Positions 37,445 to 46,605 of a stretch of 62,205 nt of DNA are shown piece after piece. The position numbers and the translations under genes are program-made. A model generated the notes under the pieces. It had not been told where the DNA came from, searched no databases, and saw only the letters and a program-made list of their open reading frames with translations. Source of the stretch: Bacillota bacterium (lineage in GTDB: Bacteria > Bacillota > Clostridia > Acetivibrionales > Acetivibrionaceae). Each line of letters opens with the position of its first letter. Position 1 is the stretch's first letter. The stretch is taken from NCBI GenBank assembly GCA_023398495.1, contig JAEWSG010000179.1:1-62205 (forward strand). Reading direction: 5' to 3'.

Positions 37445-37552
37445 ATGTCATGTAACAAAGGTATTTTCGGAGATAACAGTGAAATATTATTCTTCATCCT
37501 CGTATTCCTTTTATTGTTCTTCAATGGCAATGGATACGGCTATAGAGACTAG
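37445..37552 (+). CDS. 35-residue hydrophobic protein, YjcZ-like
   Basis: A short frame with an excellent AAAGGAGAT Shine-Dalgarno 9 bases upstream encodes MSCNKGIFGDNSEILFFILV and then a run of Leu/Phe ending NGNGYGYRD. The layout is a Cys/Gly-rich start, one membrane helix and a Gly/Tyr-rich tail. It resembles the YjcZ-type small membrane proteins common in sporulating Firmicutes. The gene stands alone and is too short for default gene callers. A terminator-like hairpin lies 170 bp downstream. Confidence 0.7.
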   Translation: MSCNKGIFGDNSEILFFILVFLLLFFNGNGYGYRD

Positions 37553-37721
37553 TAATATCTAGTGATATGGAGAATAAAACTTCTGCTTTAAGTTTTTCTT
37601 TATACTTATTTAATATAAAACATATCCCAGAAGCAGCTGCAATCAAAACAGTAATGCACTGAGATAATCAATGGACTATTCAATTAAGCAGAAGTACCAT
37701 TTTTAATGCAAACAATTAATT

Positions 37722-37752
37722 AAAGGGGCATCATTTAACTGATGCCCTTTTA
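37722..37752. terminator. Bidirectional intrinsic terminator
   Basis: GGGCATCA (37726-37733) pairs with TGATGCCC (37740-37747) around a 6-base loop, with AAAG before and TTTTAAT after. It serves the dehydrogenase gene on the minus strand and possibly the small plus-strand gene. Confidence 0.75.
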
Positions 37753-37767
37753 ATACTTTATAACAAT

Positions 37768-38730
37768 TTATTTTTCCACCCTGTTTCGAATTTCATTAGA
37801 TAAAAATGCTTTAATATTTAGCTCCAACTCATTTATAAGCCTTCTTCTCGCTTCAACACTTGCCCAGGCTATATGAGGCGTTATAAGCAACTTGTCAGGT
37901 TTCTTAATTGAGAGGAGAGGGTTAGAAGCTCTTACAGGTTCCGATTCCAGGACATCTAGAGCTGCACCCTTTATCAGTTCTTCATCTAAAGCCGTTGCAA
38001 GATCATTTTCATTAACAATACCGCCTCTGCCAAGGTTTAATAGTATTGCACTTTTCTTCATAAGCATAAGACACTTATAGTCTATAAGATTTTTTGTCCT
38101 ATCGTTTAATGGTGCGTGTATTGAAATTATATCCGATTCCTTAAGCAGTTTATCTATCTCAACTCTCTCATACTCGTTACTATTATTTTTGCCTGTAGTT
38201 GAATAATATACAACTCGACACCCAAATGAGCGTGCAACAGCAGCAACTGAGCTTCCAATTGTTCCAAGTCCGATAATTCCCCATGTCTTCCCATATAATT
38301 CAACAAATGGTTTGTTGAGGTGCGTGAAAATATCACTTTTGGAGTACTCCATTGATTTTACATAGTCATCATAATACTTTAAGCTTTCAAGCAAATAAAA
38401 CAACAGGGCATATGTATGCTGTACCACACTCTGCGTCGAATATCCTGCCACATTTGTCACGGCAATTCCCCGGCTTTTAGCATAAGCCAAATCAATATTA
38501 TTAGTCCCGGTTGCTGCAACGCAAATAAGTTTAAGCTCCTGAGCCAACTTAAGATTGCTTTCATTAAGTACAACTTTATTTGTTATAATTATGTTCTGAT
38601 TTTTAATTCTATCTACAACCTCATCCGGTTTGGTAGTATCATATTTTGTTAATTCTCCGAATCTGGCTATCCCGGATAAATCCGCGTCACTTCCAAGTGT
38701 TTTTGCATCTAAAATACAAAGTTTTACCAC
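37768..38730 (-). CDS. D-2-hydroxyacid dehydrogenase
   Basis: The 320-residue NAD-dependent enzyme has a Rossmann motif at WGIIGLGTIGSSVAAVARSF, the catalytic Arg region LNLGRGGIVNENDLATAL, Glu in ALDVLESEPV and the catalytic His in LITPHIAWAS. The family reduces 2-keto acids to D-2-hydroxyacids, for example hydroxypyruvate or phenylpyruvate; the substrate is not evident. It starts with GTG at 38730 preceded by GGAGGAAGG. It lies downstream of ppk on the same strand with a 59-bp gap. Confidence 0.9.
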   Translation of the reverse strand: MVKLCILDAKTLGSDADLSGIARFGELTKYDTTKPDEVVDRIKNQNIIITNKVVLNESNLKLAQELKLICVAATGTNNIDLAYAKSRGIAVTNVAGYSTQSVVQHTYALLFYLLESLKYYDDYVKSMEYSKSDIFTHLNKPFVELYGKTWGIIGLGTIGSSVAAVARSFGCRVVYYSTTGKNNSNEYERVEIDKLLKESDIISIHAPLNDRTKNLIDYKCLMLMKKSAILLNLGRGGIVNENDLATALDEELIKGAALDVLESEPVRASNPLLSIKKPDKLLITPHIAWASVEARRRLINELELNIKAFLSNEIRNRVEK

Positions 38731-38789
38731 CGATGTCCTTCCTCCTTTGAATTGATAATAAAAATATATATTAAGGACAATAAACTCAC

Positions 38790-40901
38790 CTAAAGATCTC
38801 TGTCGGCCTTGTCATTTAAGAATACCTGAGCCTGTTTTACAGCCTGCTTACAAAAATACTCCTGACTGTTCATAGCTGCTTTTCCCCTCTTATTTACTCG
38901 TCTATAGTTTCCATCTTTATCTAAAACCCTTGTTTTTGCAGTATCTTTCAGGTAAGTCTTCAACATATCTTTTAGAGTTGAAACAATATCTCTGTCCTCA
39001 ATGGGAAAAAGTATTTCCACTCTCCTGTCGAGATTCCTTCCCATCCAATCAGCACTAGAGAGGTAAATCTGTTCTTCGCCATCGTTATGAAAGTAGTATA
39101 CCCTACTATGCTCTAAAAATCTCCCCACAATGCTTTTAACTTTGATATTTTCGCTCAACCCACTTATCCCTGGTTTTAGGCAACAAATTCCCCTCACCAG
39201 CAAATCTATCTCAACCCCAGCCACGGAGGCCTCATATAGCTCATTAACTATTTCCTCATCTACAAGAGAATTAAGTTTTGCAACAATTCTAGCCTTTTTA
39301 CCACTTCGAGCGAAATTAGCTTCCTGCCTGATAAGGCTGACAAATTTTTTCCTTAACTCTACTGGTGCCACTGTAAGCTTATACATTTTAGTTAACCGCG
39401 AATATCCCGAAAGCATATTAAATACTGTAGAAGCATCTGATCCAAAGTACGGATCTGTGGTCATTACGCCGATATCCGTATAAAACTTTGCCGTAATATC
39501 GTTATAGTTACCTGTACTCATATGGACATATCTCTTTATTCCGTCTTCTTCCATCCTGACTATCAATAGAATCTTACAGTGAGTTTTTAACCCCACAAGG
39601 CCGTATATAACATGGCATCCTGCCATTTCCAGTCTTTTTGCCCAGAGGATGTTGTTTTGTTCATCAAATCTCGCTTTTAATTCGACAAGCACAGTTACCT
39701 GCTTCCCGTTTTCTGCCGCTTGTGCAAGTGCCTCAACGATAGGAGAATTCCCACTAACACGATAAAGTGTTTGTTTAATTGCAAGCACATTAGTGTCATT
39801 AGCTGCCTGTTTTACCAATTCTGTCACAGGCTCAAAGGAATGATAGGGATGGTGCAACAGGATATCCTTTTTGGAAATAGCATCAAATAGATCTTCTTCA
39901 GCTTCCAACTGAGGTATGGGCTGTGGCTTGTAAACAGGGTACTTTAAGCCTGTAAATCCGGGCAATGAATAGACTTTCATCAGAAAAGTCAGATCTAAAG
40001 GACCCTTTATTCCATATATACCCTCTTTAGGTACTTCCAGCTCATCAATAAGAATACCAAGCAATTCACAAGACATATCATGCTCTATTTCGAGCCTTAT
40101 AACCATTCCCCATTTCCTTTTTTTAATAAATTGCTGGATAGCCTCTAAAAGGTCTTCCGCCTCTTCTTCATCAAGGCCTTGATCTGTATTCCTTGTTATG
40201 CGGTAGCATGCCATTGTTATAATGTTGTGTCCGGTAAATAGTGTTTCAATATATATCTTGATTATGTCTTCTAGCAGGATGAAGTGCTTTTCATTCTCCT
40301 TTGAAGGCAATTCTACAAGTCTTTCAAGTACAGACGGAACCTGAACCATTCCGAATATCGGTTCCTTTTTATCATCTTTATTTTCTAGAAGCAGTGCAAT
40401 ATTTAAACTCTTATTTAGTATCAGAGGGAAAGGTCTGCTCCTGTCAACCACCATAGGCGTCAATACTGGAAATATCGTCTTATAATATAAATTTTCTATA
40501 AAAAGTCTTTGTTTTTCATTTAATTCCTTTGGTTTCACAAATATTACTTTTTCTTTTTTCAAGCACGGAATCAAAGACCGGTTATAGCAATTATACTGGT
40601 CATTAACCATTTTATGTGCTCTTGTGGAAATCAGATTGAACTGCTCCTCCGGAGTAAACCCTCCTATATCAGGCTCACTAAATCCGGCAAGGATCTGATC
40701 AAACAATGATGCCACCCGAACCATAAAGAATTCATCAAGGTTTGAACTTGAAATAGATATAAATTTAATTCTCTCAAGTATTGGGTTGCTGTTGGTATCA
40801 CAAGCTTCTTCAAGCACTCTTTCATTAAATTCCAGCCAACTCAACTCACGATTAAAAAAATTGCTGCTCATATTATTCTCATTTTTTTTCATACGCATCA
40901 T
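38790..40901 (-). CDS. ppk: Polyphosphate kinase 1
   Basis: PPK1 reversibly polymerises the terminal phosphate of ATP into polyphosphate. The 703-residue protein has the N domain (FFNRELSWLEFNERVLEEA), the head domain and two PLD-like catalytic domains. These include AIKQTLYRVSGNSPIVEAL, LVELKARFDEQNNILWAKRL and HCKILLIVRMEEDGIKRYVH with the autophosphorylated His region, plus YLSSADWMGRNLDRRVEILF. The first ATG overlaps the ppx stop as ATGA, so the genes are coupled. The second in-frame ATG at 40892 could also serve. Confidence 0.95.
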   Translation of the reverse strand: MMRMKKNENNMSSNFFNRELSWLEFNERVLEEACDTNSNPILERIKFISISSSNLDEFFMVRVASLFDQILAGFSEPDIGGFTPEEQFNLISTRAHKMVNDQYNCYNRSLIPCLKKEKVIFVKPKELNEKQRLFIENLYYKTIFPVLTPMVVDRSRPFPLILNKSLNIALLLENKDDKKEPIFGMVQVPSVLERLVELPSKENEKHFILLEDIIKIYIETLFTGHNIITMACYRITRNTDQGLDEEEAEDLLEAIQQFIKKRKWGMVIRLEIEHDMSCELLGILIDELEVPKEGIYGIKGPLDLTFLMKVYSLPGFTGLKYPVYKPQPIPQLEAEEDLFDAISKKDILLHHPYHSFEPVTELVKQAANDTNVLAIKQTLYRVSGNSPIVEALAQAAENGKQVTVLVELKARFDEQNNILWAKRLEMAGCHVIYGLVGLKTHCKILLIVRMEEDGIKRYVHMSTGNYNDITAKFYTDIGVMTTDPYFGSDASTVFNMLSGYSRLTKMYKLTVAPVELRKKFVSLIRQEANFARSGKKARIVAKLNSLVDEEIVNELYEASVAGVEIDLLVRGICCLKPGISGLSENIKVKSIVGRFLEHSRVYYFHNDGEEQIYLSSADWMGRNLDRRVEILFPIEDRDIVSTLKDMLKTYLKDTAKTRVLDKDGNYRRVNKRGKAAMNSQEYFCKQAVKQAQVFLNDKADRDL

Positions 40902-42445
40902 CCCCTATGTCTGATAACAGGTTTGTTTCCCATTACTTCCTCAAAAAAAGTTGCATTACTGTTAAAACTCCATTCTTCCAATAATATATCCTCTTTAGCT
41001 GCAATATCAAAATGTAATTCATTTCCGGTTTTACTTATTTTGATATCCTTTATTTTTTGTTTATGTGATATATCCAAGGCTTCAGCAATTCGCAGAATTA
41101 CTGCAAGTTTTGAAACTATTATCTGCTGTTTAGGGCTTAAGGCTCTGTAATTTTCATGAGATAAGTCAGGGATATCGTCACTGTGGTATCTCACTATGTT
41201 TGCAACAAGGTTGAGTTCTGTATCAGAAAACCCCATGATATCCAAAAAGCGTACTATGTTATAAGAATGAATATCGTGGCTATTATGATTGAGATATTTT
41301 CCAACATCATGGAGTATAGAAGCCACCCTCAAGTACAGCCTTTCCTTATCGCCAAGCATATGAATTTTTAACATCTGATCAAATATGGACAAGGTAAGTT
41401 TCTCTATAAAAGCACTATGAACTTCATCTACGGCATATTTTTTCCCTATATACCACACTGAACTTATTATATTGTCTAAAGCTTCCTTTCTACCGACAGT
41501 ATCATATCTTTCATCTACCATGTCTGAAAGGAGCCCGTGCCTTAATGATACCATAGGAGTATATATGCCATTGGCCTCCGTCATGTTTAAAAAATTGTTA
41601 AACAAAATTATTGAAGGCAGCAATATCTGAGCCTGATTTTTCTTAAGACCGAACTCCTCTTTTATTTGTGCAGCTGTACGCCTGTGAACTTTTGAATATA
41701 ACTTCTTAAGTTCTTCTTTATCGACGAAATTAGGAGTTTTACTCCCACCATCACTTAAAGACAGGTCAAATATTGTCTTAAGCTCGCCACCAAGACCAAT
41801 AAAGTTGTTGATTTTAAGTCTCGGCAGTATCTCCTCTAAGAAATCTATTCTGCTGTCAATGAATTCTTCCATTACGCTTGGAAAATCCAGAGTTTTCTTT
41901 TCAAGATCAGCCAGTATTTCACTTAGTCTTAGAGAACCCACTTTTATATACTCGGTAAATTTAAGGCTCCCAAGATTATATACGGATATTTCAACGCCCC
42001 CTGAACCAATATCCACTATCATTGTACCTTTTTCAGAAAACATCCGCTCGTTGACCATATGATTACGTATCGCCTTATACATCAGAAAGCGTTCCTGAGC
42101 GTTATTTACTATTTCAACTTCAAGTCCTGACCTGATTCTAATCTGTTCGAGCACATACTCCCTGTTTTCAGCTTCCCTGATTCCACTTGTAGTTACAGCA
42201 CGGTAATGTTTGATCTTGTAGTCCTGCATCAACCTGTAGAAGCCTTTTAAGGTATCGCATGTATCATGAATAGATTGAACTTGAATTCTTCCGAACGCAA
42301 ATGTGTCTTTCCCGATATTTGTTGGTTGATATAAATCTTCCATGGGTACTATTTCTCCATTTGCTTTGACCTGTGCAATCATCATTCTAAGAGCATTAGA
42401 TCCTACGTCTATAGCCGCCAATACTTTGTACTTGCTTTTATCCAT
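40898..42445 (-). CDS. ppx: Exopolyphosphatase / pppGpp phosphohydrolase
   Basis: The 515-residue Ppx/GppA-family enzyme has the ASKHA phosphate loop AAIDVGSNALRMMIAQ, a second loop IVDIGSGGVEISVY and the GLGGELKTIFDL region. The C-terminal HD-like domain includes ASILHDVGKYLNHNSHDIHS. It hydrolyses polyphosphate from the ends and may act on pppGpp. It is the upstream gene of the ppx-ppk operon; its long leader contains a tandem repeat and a long hairpin (family E). Confidence 0.93.
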   Translation of the reverse strand: MDKSKYKVLAAIDVGSNALRMMIAQVKANGEIVPMEDLYQPTNIGKDTFAFGRIQVQSIHDTCDTLKGFYRLMQDYKIKHYRAVTTSGIREAENREYVLEQIRIRSGLEVEIVNNAQERFLMYKAIRNHMVNERMFSEKGTMIVDIGSGGVEISVYNLGSLKFTEYIKVGSLRLSEILADLEKKTLDFPSVMEEFIDSRIDFLEEILPRLKINNFIGLGGELKTIFDLSLSDGGSKTPNFVDKEELKKLYSKVHRRTAAQIKEEFGLKKNQAQILLPSIILFNNFLNMTEANGIYTPMVSLRHGLLSDMVDERYDTVGRKEALDNIISSVWYIGKKYAVDEVHSAFIEKLTLSIFDQMLKIHMLGDKERLYLRVASILHDVGKYLNHNSHDIHSYNIVRFLDIMGFSDTELNLVANIVRYHSDDIPDLSHENYRALSPKQQIIVSKLAVILRIAEALDISHKQKIKDIKISKTGNELHFDIAAKEDILLEEWSFNSNATFFEEVMGNKPVIRHRG

Positions 42446-42494
42446 ATGAGACCAGACCTCTTCCCCAAGATTTTAGATATGATTCTGTTGTTTG

Positions 42495-42630
42495 CTTGAT
42501 TGCAGCTTCCGCTGCGGTATACTATTCTTCTTAAAAAGTTTGTTTTTTAAACAAACTTTTAGAAGATATAGTTCATCTGTTTATCGCAGCGGAACCTACT
42601 ACCTTGATTGCAGCTTCCGCTGCGATATGT
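42495..42630. repeat. Hairpin-forming repeat block E in the ppx leader
   Basis: TTGATTGCAGCTTCCGCTGC occurs at about 42497 and again at about 42604. Between them lies a long hairpin: TTCCGCTGCG near 42507 pairs with CGCAGCGGAA near 42585, and AAAGTTTGTTT pairs with AACAAACTTT at the centre. A degenerate copy of the short unit (TTTGATTGCAGCCTCCACTG) is at about 6863. The block lies 50-185 bp upstream of the ppx start and would be in its 5' leader if the promoter lies above it. Confidence 0.55.
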
Positions 42631-42680
42631 ATTTAATTATACCATCTTTTCTTGATTCGGTAAATTGTATCGTTAATGAG

Positions 42681-42879
42681 GGGTGCATATTTTAATAGTG
42701 TACCATATTATGGAAAGAACATTGCGTAGAGGCTGTAGAGAATGTTAACGAAGCGAAGGAAAAGTCGAATCACTGTTTGAGCGAAGCGAGTTTGATTCGA
42801 CCCGTAGCGAGTATACATTCTCTAAGACTTGGAGCTTCAGTTCTTGGAATAATATGGTGCACGATAATTAAATGCACCC
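42681..42879. mobile_element. Foldback MITE-like element, family A copy 3 (199 bp)
   Basis: This 199-bp element has ends GGGTGCAT and ATGCACCC in inverted orientation. It is flanked by an exact 9-bp direct repeat, GTTAATGAG, at 42672-42680 and 42880-42888. The interior shares the TTTGAGCGAAGCGAG centre and arm layout with the copies at 6602 and 20254, but is clearly diverged. It lies between the divergent ppx and speD genes. The sharp ends and duplication make it the best guide to the family's true boundaries. Confidence 0.85.
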
Positions 42880-43010
42880 GTTAATGAGTGGATTTTGTAA
42901 ATATTGTATAGTTCACAATAGAGATTTTTATTATTATGGATATTTAAGGGTCTCTATTTTACATTATTTGGTGAAAACCATGAATTATTCTGTATATTTT
43001 TTGCGGACCA

Positions 43011-43039
43011 TTTACAAATTAGAATTATAAAATTATAAT
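43011..43039 (+). promoter_or_regulatory. Sigma-A promoter of speD
   Basis: TTTACA (43011-43016) and TATAAT (43034-43039) are separated by exactly 17 bases, a near-consensus vegetative promoter, 37 bp upstream of the speD start. A hairpin with ATAGAGA/TCTCTAT arms lies further upstream near 42917-42955. Confidence 0.75.
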
Positions 43040-43075
43040 AGTCATGGACTATCTTTTAGGAATGAGGGACGCGTT

Positions 43076-43900
43076 ATGGAAATTAAATCCTTAAAAAAAT
43101 TAAAATTATATGGATTCAATAATTTGACCAAGACACTCAGCTTCAATATTTACGATATTTGCTATGCAAAAACTCTTGAGCATAGAAAAGGCTACATTGA
43201 TTATATAGATGAGCAATATAATGCAGAAAGGCTGACTAATATACTTACCAATGTTTCAAATATTATTGGAGCAAACATATTGAATATTTCCAGTCAGGAT
43301 TATGAACCTCAAGGTGCTAGTGTTACAATGCTTATTTCTGAGGAAAAGGTGACTAACATTCCTGATCATGAAGATGATCCGAACCAGACTGAATCTCCAG
43401 GTCCGCTTCCTGAAACTGTACTTGCACATCTAGATAAAAGTCACATAACAGTCCATACTTATCCTGAGAGTCATCCTGATGAAGGTATAAGTACTTTCAG
43501 GGCAGATATTGACGTATCTACCTGTGGTCGTATATCTCCTCTTAAAGCGTTGAACTATTTGATTCATAGTTTTGATTCGGATATTATAACCATTGACTAC
43601 AGGGTAAGGGGATTCACCCGTGACGTTGAAGGTAAAAAGTTTTTTATAGATCATAAAATAAACTCTATACAAAACTATATAGCGAGCGAAACAAAAGATC
43701 TTTATCATATTGTAGATGTAAATGTTTATCAGGAAAATATTTTTCATACAAAAATGCTGCTCAAAGATTTTGATCTTGACAACTATTTGTTTGGTGCAAC
43801 AAAAAAAGAATTACAGCCAGGTGAAAAGAAAAAAATTAAACAAAAAGTGAAAAAGGAAATGGCAGAGATATTTTATGGAAGAAATATTCCTAAAGTATAA
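43076..43900 (+). CDS. speD: S-adenosylmethionine decarboxylase proenzyme
   Basis: SpeD decarboxylates SAM to supply the aminopropyl group for spermidine synthesis. The 274-residue protein is of the longer, E. coli-like class, not the 120-residue Bacillus class. Self-cleavage before Ser122 in LDKSHITVHTYPES would generate the pyruvoyl cofactor. Other conserved parts are FRADIDVSTCGRISPLKALN and ITIDYRVRGFTRDVEGKKFF. GAGGGA precedes the ATG. No speE lies in the window. A near-consensus promoter and a downstream terminator indicate a single-gene unit. Confidence 0.93.
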   Translation: MEIKSLKKLKLYGFNNLTKTLSFNIYDICYAKTLEHRKGYIDYIDEQYNAERLTNILTNVSNIIGANILNISSQDYEPQGASVTMLISEEKVTNIPDHEDDPNQTESPGPLPETVLAHLDKSHITVHTYPESHPDEGISTFRADIDVSTCGRISPLKALNYLIHSFDSDIITIDYRVRGFTRDVEGKKFFIDHKINSIQNYIASETKDLYHIVDVNVYQENIFHTKMLLKDFDLDNYLFGATKKELQPGEKKKIKQKVKKEMAEIFYGRNIPKV

Positions 43901-43923
43901 AGAATCCGTATAAATTTAAAACA

Positions 43924-43990
43924 AAACTATATATTCTGAAAGCTCTTCTAAGAAAGCTTTTCTAGAATATATAGTTTCTTTATTTTTAAA
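43924..43990 (+). terminator. Terminator of speD
   Basis: AAACTATATATTCT (43924-43937) pairs with AGAATATATAGTTT (43964-43977), enclosing a smaller AAAGCT/AGCTTT hairpin, and is followed by CTTTATTTTT. Confidence 0.75.
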
Positions 43991-44004
43991 AAACTTTTCT
44001 ATAC

Positions 44005-44037
44005 TATTACCATTACCATTACCATTATCATTATCAT
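44005..44037. repeat. Hexanucleotide tandem repeat (ATTACC/ATTATC)
   Basis: About five tandem copies of a 6-base unit (ATTACC three times, then ATTATC twice) lie between the speD terminator and repeat C copy 1. The tract is non-coding. Confidence 0.6.
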
Positions 44038-44047
44038 CAGGCACCAC

Positions 44048-44153
44048 TAGTGCTTTTTAACATTACAAATTTCTATTTTTCATAATGTTAAAAAACACGT
44101 CATCTGCTCTAAGCCTCGCATGCTCTAGAAATTAATTCTGTTACGAGGCACTA
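44048..44153. repeat. Two-hairpin repeat C, copy 1
   Basis: This 106-bp sequence is about 85% identical by eye to 49178-49283. TAGTGC and GCACTA close the ends. Inside, TTTTTAACATTA pairs with TAATGTTAAAAA, and GCCTCG pairs with CGAGGC around TGCTCTAGAAATTAATTCTG. It lies 148 bp after the speD stop, on the same strand sense as the gene. It could be a MITE remnant or a structured RNA/3' element. Confidence 0.65.
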
Positions 44154-44538
44154 CTAAGATAAAAATTTCCATTCTATTTAATTCTAGTTAAGTTATATGA
44201 TATAATAGGTTTATAAGTTGGCACTAATTTCTTTATACCAATCTTCTAAGAATTCGTCTTGCATATAAACTTTTCAGGGATATAATCACTGATGATTATA
44301 GCTAATATTAATTTTTCTTACGACATGGAGGTAATTTTAGCAAACTCTTATGTCAAAATTTAGTATGGAGGTGGTCAGATACAATATTAATACCAAGTAA
44401 ACCATTCACTATTTTATAGATTAAATTTTTTCGCTATCACTAAGTATTTTTGTGTATCAGTTAATCAAGCTTTCTACAACAATAGTGACATGGGTTTTGT
44501 ATTACCAATTTTTTATATTATTAAGGAGGAGCAAATGT
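44154..44538 (+). other. Leader region of the GH9-dockerin gene
   Basis: The upstream region of about 385 bp contains a TATAAT at 44201-44206 with only a weak -35 (TTAATT) 17 bases upstream. Two Shine-Dalgarno-like ATGGAGGT sequences occur (near 44323 and 44365), each starting a frame of only 11-12 codons. No CCCCC/CGAA SigI-type promoter was found here. Confidence 0.35.
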
Positions 44539-46182
44539 ATGAAGAAAAAGCTAATGACGATAGTGCTTACAATGTCACTATTACTATCTTCAGTATTTAC
44601 CGCTGCCAATGTTGCAGCTGCCGGAAGTGATTATAATACAGCCTTGAAGTACTCAATCTATTTTTATGACGCTAACAAATGTGGTCCTGACGCAAAAGTC
44701 GATAATGTATTTGACTGGAGGGGAGCGTGTCATACACAAGATGGTTCAGTAGTAGGTCTGGATCTTACAGGAGGTTACCACGATGCCGGTGACCATGTAA
44801 AATTCAACTTACCTCAGGCATATGCTGCATCAATTTTAGGATGGTCATTGTATGAATATGAAGATGTTTTTGCTTCAACAGGGAACAAAACCAAGTTACT
44901 TTCCACTCTGAAATACTTCACAGATTACCTGTTAAAATGTCATCCAAATGCTAGCACATACTATTATCAGGTTGGAGACGGGCAAGTCGACCATACATAC
45001 TGGGGTGCTCCAGAAACTCAGCCCGGTCAAAGAGCTATTCCCTACGTTGCCAATTCCTCTAGTGCTGCTTCCGAGGTTTGTGCACTTACTTCATCAGCAC
45101 TTACGTTAATGTACTTGAATTATAAGGACATAGATTCATCCTATGCGAGCAAATGCCTGAAAGCAGCAAAAGAACTTTACACAATGGCTAAAAGCAATCT
45201 TGGCAAATACAAGGAAGGTGCCTTCTACCAATCCCAAAGTTATTGGGATGATTTGTCATGGGCTGCTGCATGGCTCTATGTTGTTGAAGGCAATAGTTCC
45301 TATTTCACAGAAATCAATAGCTATTTATCAAACAATACATTCCTTGGCGAATCACCCTTTCAAAACAAATGGACAATGTGCTGGGATGATATGTACATGG
45401 CAGTATTCTGTAAAATGGCTGAACTTACAGGAGAACAGAAATACAAGGATGCAATGGAGTATAACCTGGACTATTGGATGAATACTCTTACCAAAACACC
45501 AGGCGGTTTAAGGTATTTGAGTAACTGGGGAGTATTAAGATATGCTTCTGCCGAAAGTCTGCTGGCATTACAGTACTACAAACAAACTGGTAATGAAAAA
45601 TATAAAACTTTTGCCCAATCACAAATAGATTATGCCCTTGGTAATAATCCCAAGAACATGTCATATTTGATAGGGTATGGAAGTAAATATAGCTTACATC
45701 CACACCATAGAGCTGCAAACGGTTATACATATGCAGGCGGTGAAAATACAAAACCTGCAAAACACGTACTGACAGGTGCTTTAGTCGGAGGTCCTGATTC
45801 AAGTGATAATTTTATGGATGATGTGAACCAGTACCAATACACAGAAGTTGCAATAGATTACAATGCTGCTTTTGTAGGAGCAGTTGCCGGATTAATGGCA
45901 GGCAAACCAATTCCAACTCCTACATCTACAAAAATTCCACCTACACCTACACCTTCGTCAGGTAATGTAATTAAAGGTGACTTAAATGGAGACGGCAAAG
46001 TAAACTCAATTGATTTCGGCATATTCAGACAACTTATGCTCGGCATGATCAAATCACCTACTCTGGAATCACCTGGCTATGAGTGGCATGTTGCAGCTGA
46101 TATAAACAACGATGGTTCATATAATTCAATTGACTTCGGATTTTTAAGAAAATTACTACTTGGAATGATTTCTTCATTTTAA
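44539..46182 (+). CDS. Cellulosomal GH9 endoglucanase with dockerin
   Basis: The 547-residue secreted enzyme has a signal peptide (about 1-28) and a GH9 catalytic domain (about 30-465). The domain has catalytic Asp residues in GGYHDAGDHVKFNLP, HPHHR near the active site and the acid Glu in YTEVAIDYNAAFVGA. A Thr/Pro linker (PTPTSTKIPPTPTPSS) precedes a type I dockerin with two calcium-binding repeats: GDLNGDGKVNSIDFG and ADINNDGSYNSIDFG. There is no CBM3, unlike theme-B GH9 enzymes. The dockerin targets it to a scaffoldin. Start 44539 has AAGGAGGA upstream; the longer frame from 44452 adds a non-signal extension. A terminator follows. Confidence 0.95.
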   Translation: MKKKLMTIVLTMSLLLSSVFTAANVAAAGSDYNTALKYSIYFYDANKCGPDAKVDNVFDWRGACHTQDGSVVGLDLTGGYHDAGDHVKFNLPQAYAASILGWSLYEYEDVFASTGNKTKLLSTLKYFTDYLLKCHPNASTYYYQVGDGQVDHTYWGAPETQPGQRAIPYVANSSSAASEVCALTSSALTLMYLNYKDIDSSYASKCLKAAKELYTMAKSNLGKYKEGAFYQSQSYWDDLSWAAAWLYVVEGNSSYFTEINSYLSNNTFLGESPFQNKWTMCWDDMYMAVFCKMAELTGEQKYKDAMEYNLDYWMNTLTKTPGGLRYLSNWGVLRYASAESLLALQYYKQTGNEKYKTFAQSQIDYALGNNPKNMSYLIGYGSKYSLHPHHRAANGYTYAGGENTKPAKHVLTGALVGGPDSSDNFMDDVNQYQYTEVAIDYNAAFVGAVAGLMAGKPIPTPTSTKIPPTPTPSSGNVIKGDLNGDGKVNSIDFGIFRQLMLGMIKSPTLESPGYEWHVAADINNDGSYNSIDFGFLRKLLLGMISSF

Positions 46183-46243
46183 GCAAACAGTTTCTTACAG
46201 TAATTAAGTACACTACTATTATTGCAAGCAAAGGAGCTTTGAT

Positions 46244-46282
46244 AAGAGCAGGAGCTAAAACAATCCCTGCTCTTTTTATTTT
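46244..46282 (+). terminator. Terminator of the GH9-dockerin gene
   Basis: AAGAGCAGG (46244-46252) pairs with CCTGCTCTT (46266-46274), followed by TTTATTTTTT. It is about 60 bp past the gene's stop. Confidence 0.8.
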
Positions 46283-46605
46283 TTGAATATCCTCCTTTTT
46301 TCGTGGGTAAATTATTAATACTGGAAAACTGGTGAAAAGCAAAAAGCAGGATGCTATTAATTTATTCTGCACCAAAATAAGCAAATTTATAAAAATAAGC
46401 AAATAAGCATTAATTTGTTGACAAATGAGCGTTTTACATATAAAATTAGTAAGATATGGGTACAAGCTAACTTCCATCAATCCGTAACATGCCCTATGAT
46501 ATAAGTTATACTAAAGTATATAATCTCACTGACATAAAGAGAAAAAGAGACACAAAATGATTTTGTAAAAAAAGTATCAAAAATAAATATAAAGGAAAAT
46601 AATAA
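46283..46605 (+). other. Leader region of the DEAD-box helicase gene
   Basis: The roughly 320-bp AT-rich region contains TATAAT at 46519-46524 (in AGTATATAATCTC) as a candidate -10 without a good -35. AAGGAAAATAATAA precedes the ATG. Cold-shock helicases often have long leaders, but no distinct leader structure was recognised. Confidence 0.35.

Noticed and set aside
44005..44037. CRISPR-like short repeats
   Set aside because: The unit is a 6-base tandem repeat without spacers; no CRISPR array or cas gene is present.
44323..44400. Two very short frames starting at ATGGAGGT before the GH9 gene
   Set aside because: They have 11-12 codons with no spaced Shine-Dalgarno; more likely chance Shine-Dalgarno-like sequences.
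46390..46605. Cold-shock riboregulator in the helicase leader
   Set aside because: The long leader is suggestive, but no conserved structure or cold-shock box was recognised.
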